Assembly (NCBI GenBank): GCA_017883235.1
Contig: JADGNY010000039.1
Span: forward strand, 1 to 49,897
Origin: Thermoanaerobaculia bacterium
Lineage (GTDB): Bacteria > Acidobacteriota > Thermoanaerobaculia > Gp7-AA8
Length of the DNA stretch: 49,897 nt
Reading direction: 5' to 3'
This document shows, one piece after another, positions 16,291-23,528 of the stretch. A model generated the notes under the pieces. That model had not been told where the DNA came from and did not search any database. It saw only the letters and a program-made list of their open reading frames with translations. The position numbers and the translations under genes were made by a program. Positions within the stretch are counted from its first letter, which is position 1, and each line of letters begins with the position of its first letter.

Positions 16291-19200
16291 ATGCGCCTGA
16301 GCCGTGACGGATGGACGTTCTCTCCCACCGACGTTGCGACGTTCGTCCGTTGCCAGCACGCGATTCAGCTTCGCAGGCGGAGCCGCGAGGGCTCCCTCAA
16401 ACCACTAGCCGGCCCAAGCACTTCGCTTCGTTCCGAGATGCTCGCACGCCGGGGAGGTGAACACGAGGACGCATACGTCGAAGCTTTAAGAGCGCAGCAG
16501 AAGTCGATTGTCGAGATCTCACGGGATGACGACGATGCTAAGGCGAAGACCCTCGATGCCATGCGCGAAGGAGCGGACATCGTGGTTCAGGCTGCGCTCC
16601 AACACGAAGGGTGGTTGGGGTACGCGGATCTGATCGAGCGGGTGCCGCTTTCTTCGACATTCGGCGATTGGGGTTACGAGGTCGCCGACACGAAGCTCTC
16701 GATGTCGGTGCAGCCGTACTTCATCCTGCAGCTCGGGATCTATAGCGAGATCCTGGAGAGTCTTCAGGGGCCCGCACCTCAGTCGATGCACCTCATCCTC
16801 GGTGACGGAACGAGGCACACGTTCGCCTGCAATGACTACTCTGCGTACCTGGGCCGCGTTCGGAGCCGCTTCATGTCTGGCTTCAAGAGCGACGTCGCAA
16901 CTCTTCCGTATCCGGTAGATTACTGCGGTCTCTGCGAGTGGAACCGGCACTGCTGGCTGCATCTCGTAAAGCTCGACCACCTCAGCCTCGTTGCCAACAT
17001 CAATCGAGATCAGGTAAAGCGCCTTCAAACCGTTGGCATCGACACGCTCACCGCGCTCGGGCAGGCCAATCCAAAGGCCCTGATCCCCAAGCTCGCCGCT
17101 TCGACTTTCGAGCGCCTGCACCATCAGGCGCGACTGCAACTCGAGCATCGCCAGACGGGGAAGCATCGCTATGAGTTTCTCGATCCGGAGGAACGGCGCG
17201 GATTCCAGCTCCTTCCGACGCCATCAGCGGGCGATCTCTTCTTCGATGTCGAAGCCGATCCGTTTGAAGATCTCACGTATCTCTTCGGAGTCGCGTGGAA
17301 CGACGGAGACGAACAGCACTATCGAGCGTTCTGGGCGCACACGTCCGAGGAGGAGCGGCGAGCGTTCAAGGCGGTCGTCGATTTCATGCTGGAGATGCGT
17401 GCCGCATACCCCGAGGGGCACATCTATCACTACGGTGCGATCGAGGTCACGACCCTGAAGAAACTCATGGGGCAGTACGGCACTCGGGAGGAAGAGATCG
17501 ACAAGCTCCTCAAACAGGAGGCATTTGTCGACCTTCTCGGAGTCGTCCGACAGTCGCTCCGGATTTCTCACCCGAGCTACTCCCTCAAGAAAGTCGAGAC
17601 GTTCTACCGCGAACGCGAGTCAGACGGAGTCATCGACGCCGGCGGGGCGATCGTGGCCTACGAAAGCTGGCTGCAGGATCCTCAGCAGGAACGCCTCGAC
17701 GAGATCGAGTCCTACAACCGAGAAGACTGTCTATCAACGCTGGAACTGAGGACGTGGCTGATCGCGCGCAAGCGAGAGCTGGAAGCATCGCAAAATACGC
17801 AGCTGGCGTGGAAAGAGCCGCGTACCCCTGAGCCGACACGAGAAGAACTCGAGCAGGAGAGGCTGGAAACCGACCTTCTTTCCGGGCACCTCATCGCAGC
17901 TCTCCCGGAGAATCGGACAACGTGGGATGACGATCACCGAGCGCGATGGACGCTCGCAAACCTTATTCACTACCACCGGCGTGAAGACAGGCCCGATTGG
18001 TGGGCGTTCTTCGATCGCCTGAAGATGTCGCCGGAAGAACTGATCGACGATCGCGAGTCGATCGGAATGCTGACACCAACCGGAAGGACGCGACCCGTGG
18101 CCAAGTCAATCGCTACGGAGTTTGCGTTCGAACCCCAACAGCACAAACTCGAGCCGGGCGACGGTGTCGGCGATCCTCAACGCATCAACGAGAAGGGCTG
18201 GCCCGCGCCGGCTGGAATGGTCGAATCACTGGATAACGACGCGGGCCTCATCGAGCTGAAGACGGGCGAAGGCTTTTCAGCGGACGCCTTGCCCCGCGCA
18301 ATCGTTCCGGTCGGGTCAGTGGACAAAAAGAAGCTGCGGGCAGCCCTGCGACGCGTGGCGCAGGTGGTTCTCGACGAAGGACTCCACGGGACTTCATTTT
18401 CCGCTGCTCGCGACATCCTTCTCCGAAATGTTCCGAGAATCCTCGACCATTCACGGGGCGAGCGGCTCCATGGTGACCATGTCGAACTGGAGGCGGTGAA
18501 GTCAGTGGCGAGGCGTCTCGACGGCTCGTATCTCTTCATCCAGGGACCACCCGGGTCCGGCAAGACGTACGTCGGCGCAAGAATCATCGTCGACCTTGTT
18601 CACCGTGGATTCCGTGTTGGGATCTCGGCCAGCTCACACAAGGCGATCGAGAACATGCTTCATGAGGTCGAAAGTGTCGCGCTGGAAACCGGTGTCACCT
18701 TCCGCGGTCTGAAAATCTCCAGCGACAAATCACACTCTTTCGAGTCGAAGCTCGCCAATCCGAACATTTTCGACATCAAAGACAGTTTCCCGCGCGGGCA
18801 GAAGCCCGTTCCAACCGACCCTTCCATCCGGCTGGTAGCGGGAACGCAGTGGCTTTTTTCCTCGCCTGAGCACGCCCAGACGTTCGATGTTCTCGTCATC
18901 GACGAGGCCGGCCAGATGTCTCTCGCTGACGCTCTCGCCGCGGCGACCTCCGCAAAAAGCGTCATCCTCCTCGGCGACCCGCTGCAACTCGCGCAGGTCT
19001 CGCAAGGCATCCATCCCGACAACGGCGGCCTCTCCGTTCTGGAACACCTCCTCGGCAACGACAAGACCATTCCGCCCGAACGCGGAATCTTCCTTGAACG
19101 CACCTGGCGGATGCATCCCGATGTGTGCAAGTTCGTCTCCGAGGTCGTCTACGACAGCCGCCTGGAGTCGGAGGAGGGTTGTGCGAATCGGGAAGTCCGC

Positions 19201-19710
19201 GCGGCCTTCCTGAGCGGCACCGGCCTGCGTTACCGAGCAATCGAGCACGCGGGGAATTCAACGGACTCAATCGAGGAAGCCTCGTGGATTGCAGAGGCCA
19301 TCGCTGCGATGTTGCCAGGCGGCTCGTTCACGGACCGCGAAGGTAAAGAGCGAGGCCTTCGGTCGGACGATCTGATGGTGGTGACGCCGTACAACGCGCA
19401 GGTTCGGATGATCCAGAGCGAACTGCAGAAGCGCGGCCTGGTGGTTCGGGTCGGAACCGTCGACAAGTTTCAAGGCCAGGAAGCGCCGGTCATCTTCTTC
19501 AGCATGGCGACTTCGAGCGGCGAAGACATCCCACGCTCGCTCGAGTTTCTCTTCAGCCGCAACCGGCTCAACGTCGCGATCTCACGTGCGCAATGTCTCG
19601 CGGTCCTCGTCGCCAGCCCCAAGCTTCTCGACGTCGACTGCCACACGGTTGAACAGATGAAGCTTGTGAATGCACTTTGCCGGTTCGCTGAGATGGCGAC
19701 TCTCGTCTGA
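16291..19710 (+). CDS. TM0106-type RecB-like nuclease fused to RNase H-like and Dna2/Upf1-type helicase domains
   Basis: This is a three-part enzyme of 1139 aa. Domain 1 (1-250) is a Cas4/AddB-like nuclease with D113 in GYADLIERV, D133-T-K135, and the four-cysteine iron-sulphur pattern (C21 and CGLCEWNRHC). Domain 2 (about 310-480) is RNase H-like (LFFDVEADPFEDLTYLFG and YHYGAIEVTTLKKL). Domain 3 is an SF1 helicase with Walker A GPPGSGKT near residue 755, VLVIDEAGQM, and a C-terminal half with VGTVDKFQGQEAPVIF and NRLNVAISRA. The family is known as the TM0106 RecB-like putative nuclease. Its job in repair or defence is not firmly established. ATG 16291 is preferred to the earlier ATG 16204. 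Confidence 0.85.
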   Translation: MRLSRDGWTFSPTDVATFVRCQHAIQLRRRSREGSLKPLAGPSTSLRSEMLARRGGEHEDAYVEALRAQQKSIVEISRDDDDAKAKTLDAMREGADIVVQAALQHEGWLGYADLIERVPLSSTFGDWGYEVADTKLSMSVQPYFILQLGIYSEILESLQGPAPQSMHLILGDGTRHTFACNDYSAYLGRVRSRFMSGFKSDVATLPYPVDYCGLCEWNRHCWLHLVKLDHLSLVANINRDQVKRLQTVGIDTLTALGQANPKALIPKLAASTFERLHHQARLQLEHRQTGKHRYEFLDPEERRGFQLLPTPSAGDLFFDVEADPFEDLTYLFGVAWNDGDEQHYRAFWAHTSEEERRAFKAVVDFMLEMRAAYPEGHIYHYGAIEVTTLKKLMGQYGTREEEIDKLLKQEAFVDLLGVVRQSLRISHPSYSLKKVETFYRERESDGVIDAGGAIVAYESWLQDPQQERLDEIESYNREDCLSTLELRTWLIARKRELEASQNTQLAWKEPRTPEPTREELEQERLETDLLSGHLIAALPENRTTWDDDHRARWTLANLIHYHRREDRPDWWAFFDRLKMSPEELIDDRESIGMLTPTGRTRPVAKSIATEFAFEPQQHKLEPGDGVGDPQRINEKGWPAPAGMVESLDNDAGLIELKTGEGFSADALPRAIVPVGSVDKKKLRAALRRVAQVVLDEGLHGTSFSAARDILLRNVPRILDHSRGERLHGDHVELEAVKSVARRLDGSYLFIQGPPGSGKTYVGARIIVDLVHRGFRVGISASSHKAIENMLHEVESVALETGVTFRGLKISSDKSHSFESKLANPNIFDIKDSFPRGQKPVPTDPSIRLVAGTQWLFSSPEHAQTFDVLVIDEAGQMSLADALAAATSAKSVILLGDPLQLAQVSQGIHPDNGGLSVLEHLLGNDKTIPPERGIFLERTWRMHPDVCKFVSEVVYDSRLESEEGCANREVRAAFLSGTGLRYRAIEHAGNSTDSIEEASWIAEAIAAMLPGGSFTDREGKERGLRSDDLMVVTPYNAQVRMIQSELQKRGLVVRVGTVDKFQGQEAPVIFFSMATSSGEDIPRSLEFLFSRNRLNVAISRAQCLAVLVASPKLLDVDCHTVEQMKLVNALCRFAEMATLV

Positions 19711-19818
19711 GACGTGATGTCACCGCGACGGTCTGCCCCACTTAAAGGAAGACGTGTTTCTCGGCTTCGCCGCCCTCGGGCCCGGCTAGCGGCCAATCCT
19801 CCTTCTTTCAAGAGCTTC

Positions 19819-20226
19819 TCAGGGATGCAGACACCCTCTCGAAACAGCCTGACGTAGTAGAAGGGCGGCTTTAGCCTCGACTTCCTTCCTTCGCTCAATC
19901 GCTGTGAAATCCACTACCGCGTGCGCCGGATCTGAATACTCGTCGGGCGGGCTGGTCAGCGGATCACCATGCGCTTCTAAGCCAACGTCACGGCACTCAC
20001 CGACCGTAATTCCCCACACGCCAGCGGAGTCGAGTTGCCGCGTCTCCGTGTAAAGGGCGAATGCCTCAGATGCCTCACAGAGCGCCGACCTCGAGACAGA
20101 TAGTCGGCCAGCGTCCTTGGGAGTGGGTTTGAACGCCTGGCTCGTAGGCCTGCCGTCCCGAACAAACGTTGGATGGACCTGACGAAACAGCACTTCGTCA
20201 ATTGCCGTAAGAAGGGCTTCCGTCAT
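19819..20226 (-). CDS. Hypothetical 135-aa protein, partner of the 380-aa protein
   Basis: This small acidic protein has an ATG only 3 bases beyond the stop of the 380-aa gene, so the two form a pair. It has a mid-region GVWGITVGECRDVGL and an AHAVVDFTAI motif followed by a helical C-terminus (RRKEVEAKAALLLRQAVSRG). It has no signal or membrane segment. I recognise the style of these two-gene units in accessory DNA but know no function. It is the last gene of the minus-strand run that includes BREX. Confidence 0.6.
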   Translation of the reverse strand: MTEALLTAIDEVLFRQVHPTFVRDGRPTSQAFKPTPKDAGRLSVSRSALCEASEAFALYTETRQLDSAGVWGITVGECRDVGLEAHGDPLTSPPDEYSDPAHAVVDFTAIERRKEVEAKAALLLRQAVSRGCLHP

Positions 20227-20229
20227 TCG

Positions 20230-21372
20230 CTAACCCGCCGCCACGAAACGCTGCACGAACTTGCCGAGCTGACTTTCCGCCCCTGCCTCTTCAAATTGCA
20301 GCGTACTCTCATGAACCTGCTGGGATTCGGCGTGCACCGCAAGCACCTCCGCCGATTTGGTGGCCAGATCGAATGTTGCAACGATTTCCCATGCCGGCTG
20401 TGACCACTCTGCCCGAACGAGTCCTTCCGGGTCGGGATAAATGTACGGGGTCGGAAGCCCGAAGCTATCGATCACGTTCGTCAACAGCTTGCTAAGCCAA
20501 GCCAGCTGAGCAGAGTCGTAGCTCTTTCCGCCGCCGTCGAGCCAACCCGGGTGCAGCGATTCGAGCGTTTCGACCTGACCTTCAACGGGGGTCGAACACC
20601 CTCGTGACGATGGGACTGGTTCCTCACCCTCGTCAGCCAGGCGAACGTCGGTCGCGATCGCCACTCTCTGCAATGCTCCATCGGCATTGAACAGCCCAAC
20701 TCCGCGAACACGGATGACGGCCGATTCGTCAATCATCGATTGCATCGCGAGTGGAAAGAGGTGGGAGGGGGATCGAACGTCTACGCGAGCGCCGCCAGGG
20801 AGGCGAAGTGCGAACCCTTCGGTATCCTTGTCAGCGGAACGCACTTCCCCGAGCAGATCAACGGTGTCCTCGTACGACGCAGCGGACAACAGAAGAAGAT
20901 TCTTTCGAATTTGCCGGTCGTACTTTGCACCAACTCGTGTTCCTGGGGGCGCTACCACGACAGACTCGCCTTCTCGCAGACTGCGGCCGAATGCCGCAAA
21001 CTTTGGCAAAGCCGACCGCGGAAAGCTGGCGGGAAGCGTGCGACCAGCAGCAGCTGCTATACCTTGTTCGACGAGATCACGGGCATCAACGAAGACATCG
21101 GCGCCGTCTTGAAACAAATGGCCGCTCGGAAGTTCACGCGAGAGAATCGGAACGGCGCTTCCCTCTTCGACGTTTTCGAGAACGAGACGCAATTCGTCTT
21201 CGAATCCTTTAGGCACCCTCGTTCGCGCTGGATTCCGTTCCCGGAAGAGCGCTCGCGCAACCGTCATGATCAGCTCGCGATACGCGAGCAGCTCAGGAAG
21301 AACATCGACGGGCATCGCACCCTGAAACCGGGCGCCCTGAAACACGAGGGTTGCGAAGATGTCTCGATCCAT
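20230..21372 (-). CDS. Hypothetical 380-aa protein downstream of brxL
   Basis: This soluble protein has an N-terminal part MPVDVLPELLAYRELIMTV, a basic turn RTRVPKGFEDELRL, and EEGSAVPILSRE. It then has long beta-rich segments (VVVAPPGTRVGAKYDRQI; IRVRGVGLFN) and an acidic C-terminus (ESTLQFEEAGAESQLGKF). I do not recognise a catalytic motif. It starts 104 bases after brxL, and an inverted repeat sits between them. It is followed by the 135-aa gene after 3 bases. It may be a BREX accessory factor or an independent cargo pair, for example a toxin/antitoxin-like or defence unit. Confidence 0.65.
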   Translation of the reverse strand: MDRDIFATLVFQGARFQGAMPVDVLPELLAYRELIMTVARALFRERNPARTRVPKGFEDELRLVLENVEEGSAVPILSRELPSGHLFQDGADVFVDARDLVEQGIAAAAGRTLPASFPRSALPKFAAFGRSLREGESVVVAPPGTRVGAKYDRQIRKNLLLLSAASYEDTVDLLGEVRSADKDTEGFALRLPGGARVDVRSPSHLFPLAMQSMIDESAVIRVRGVGLFNADGALQRVAIATDVRLADEGEEPVPSSRGCSTPVEGQVETLESLHPGWLDGGGKSYDSAQLAWLSKLLTNVIDSFGLPTPYIYPDPEGLVRAEWSQPAWEIVATFDLATKSAEVLAVHAESQQVHESTLQFEEAGAESQLGKFVQRFVAAG

Positions 21373-21430
21373 TCTTGCGTTCTGCTACGGCTCTCACGAT
21401 TTGGACGACACGAGCCGATCAAGGTTCCTC

Positions 21431-21474
21431 TTGAACGGCCATCTTACACAGTTAGAAGTACTCAAGCCGTTCAA
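21431..21474. repeat. Inverted repeat between brxL and the 380-aa gene
   Basis: TTGAACGGC (21431-21439) and GCCGTTCAA (21466-21474) are perfect 9-bp arms around a 26-base spacer, starting 2 bases past the brxL stop. The loop is long for a terminator. It could be an RNA hairpin that sets relative expression, or an operator for the downstream pair. Confidence 0.5.
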
Positions 21475-21476
21475 AC

Positions 21477-23528
21477 TCACTGCACCCCAAGCGCCTTGAA
21501 CACCGCGTCCGTCGGGTCTGCGTAGAAGCTCGTCTGGAACTTCGCGAACAGCTCTCCCGGCACAGTTGGGATCGCTCCGACGCTCGCCATCGGCAGGAGT
21601 AGACGTTTCGCACCGGCGTCGAACGCAACCTGCAGCGCCTCGGCGAGGTTCTCGACCGGCACGATGTTGCCGCCGAGGCTCATCGTCCCCAGGACGACCA
21701 TCTGCTGCTGCACCGACTTGCCGAGGATGCCAGAACAGAGGGCGACGAAGGACGCAAGTGTCATCGACGTCGCCGCTCCCGTGTTGTGCAGCTCGACGAA
21801 GTGGAGGTGGTAGTCGTGATCCATCGGTTTGGCTGAGGCACTGATACGGTTCGTATTCGCCCGGAAGTAGTCGAAGCCGACCTTAACGCCTTCCTTCGCG
21901 GCGGAGCTCGAGCCGAGGCCCGAAGTCTTCAGTAATCCAGTGCCCGGGGTCAGCTGAGTCTCCAACCGGTAGAGTCCGAGGTGACCTCCGCTTCCCGTCG
22001 CAACGGTGTGGACCACGCCGGGATTCAGCGGGCTGTCGGGGATCAGCGAGCCTCCGCCCTGCTCTGGCAGAGTCGCAAACTTTTCCTCCATCGTGTCCTG
22101 ATCGATGTAGGAGAAGTGAACGTCGTAGAACTCCATCCCGCCGATCTTCTTGAGTTGCTCCTTGACTCGGCGACGCGCTTCGAGCGCGTACTCCAGGCAG
22201 CGGCGCACCGCCTCCTTGTCGTACTTTTCGTTCGGGTAAAGCAGCTTCAGGAGTCCGGACACCGTGTGCTTCACCGCGATCGTGTCCCGCTGGTTCAGAT
22301 CGCGGCCGAGCTTGAAGTACTTGTTGATCGCGTCACCGAAGGTTCGCTTCCGCATCTCACGCAGGAACTCGGCGAGGTAGTCGGTGATGAGGCCGTACCG
22401 GCTAGTGAAGAACTCCGGCCGCATCTTTGGAATCTCCCAACCGGGAATGTACGCATGGAACCGGTCGAAGAACGCCGAGTCGATCATCGCCTCGGGGAAC
22501 GGTGAGAGCAGATGGCTGGTCTTCACCAGCGTATCGACAGATGTGATGTTGCCGATGAAAACCATCGACGCGTACGCACTCGTCTGGTCGCGTCCGCGCG
22601 CGAAGGAACCTGACGCCATGTAGTCCTTCATGATCTGCACGCCGTCTTTGTCCTTGAAGCTGATCCCGGCGACCTCGTCGAAGGCAACGACGTCCCACAA
22701 CCCTACGAGCCCGACCGTCCGCCGCGCCATGTTGTAAAAGAGGTTCGCGACGGTAGTCTGCCCGCCGGAGATCAAGATGCTGTTCGGACTGATCTCCTTG
22801 TAGATGTGACTCTTGCCTGTGCTCTTCGGCCCCAGCTCGCAGACGTTGTAGTTGTTCTCAGCGAGGGGAACCATCCGGCAGAGGATGTGCCACTTTGTCC
22901 GCTGGTCGAATTGATCCGGTTCATACCCGCACGATCGCAGCAGCACATCGATCCACTGCTCCTCGGTGAAGTGCTCACGAGCCGCGAACAGCTCCTCCAT
23001 GTCCATGTTCGGCATCTGGATCGGCTTGACGTCTTCGATGAGAAACGGCGAGCCCTTCTGCCCTTCCTCGTAGAAGTAGCGCATCTGCACGATCGCCCAG
23101 ATCCCGCCGGCGAGGAGCTTCTCGTACTTCTTCACGAATGACGTCGAGATCTCCACACCCTTCGTCCCGAGGTTCGACAGCCACGCCTCGTAGACATCCC
23201 GTTTCTCGTTTAGCGTGACGGTGACCTTGTCGATCACCTTCAGCCCGCCACGTTCCCGGATGATCGACTTGATCTTCTCTGCCTCGTCGGTGCGGACGTA
23301 GTTCTCGGCCAGGATCTTCTTGACCGTTTTCATCCCCTCTTCGATGACGGCTGGATCATTCGAGGCGCAATAGCTCCCGAGGAGGTACTCCAGTACGTAG
23401 ACGGGGACGTTGGCCCCCTCCTTCAGCAGCTTGGTCAGATCCTTCCGCACGACCTTGCCGGCGAAGTGCTGGTTGAGCAGATCGTCGATCCCGCTCTCGA
23501 TGGGGTTCAGGTCAGAAATCGAAGTCAT
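21477..23528 (-). CDS. brxL: BREX type 1 Lon-like AAA+ protein BrxL
   Basis: This 683-aa protein is the ATP-dependent DNA-associated effector of type 1 BREX. The N-terminal region is as in BrxL (SGIDDLLNQHFAGKVVRKDL). Walker A is ELGPKSTGKSH near residue 235 and Walker B DVVAFDEVAGI lies about 60 residues on. The C-terminal 150 residues align with the Lon protease fold (LTLASF-like helix, VVLGTMSLGGNIVPVENLAEAL). There the Ser position is kept (GAATSM) but the Lys of the Lon dyad appears to be Ala (ENLAEA in place of GGLKEK). The first ATG is 23528, although TTG 23534 is also open. It overlaps pglZ by 17 bases. Confidence 0.95.
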   Translation of the reverse strand: MTSISDLNPIESGIDDLLNQHFAGKVVRKDLTKLLKEGANVPVYVLEYLLGSYCASNDPAVIEEGMKTVKKILAENYVRTDEAEKIKSIIRERGGLKVIDKVTVTLNEKRDVYEAWLSNLGTKGVEISTSFVKKYEKLLAGGIWAIVQMRYFYEEGQKGSPFLIEDVKPIQMPNMDMEELFAAREHFTEEQWIDVLLRSCGYEPDQFDQRTKWHILCRMVPLAENNYNVCELGPKSTGKSHIYKEISPNSILISGGQTTVANLFYNMARRTVGLVGLWDVVAFDEVAGISFKDKDGVQIMKDYMASGSFARGRDQTSAYASMVFIGNITSVDTLVKTSHLLSPFPEAMIDSAFFDRFHAYIPGWEIPKMRPEFFTSRYGLITDYLAEFLREMRKRTFGDAINKYFKLGRDLNQRDTIAVKHTVSGLLKLLYPNEKYDKEAVRRCLEYALEARRRVKEQLKKIGGMEFYDVHFSYIDQDTMEEKFATLPEQGGGSLIPDSPLNPGVVHTVATGSGGHLGLYRLETQLTPGTGLLKTSGLGSSSAAKEGVKVGFDYFRANTNRISASAKPMDHDYHLHFVELHNTGAATSMTLASFVALCSGILGKSVQQQMVVLGTMSLGGNIVPVENLAEALQVAFDAGAKRLLLPMASVGAIPTVPGELFAKFQTSFYADPTDAVFKALGVQ

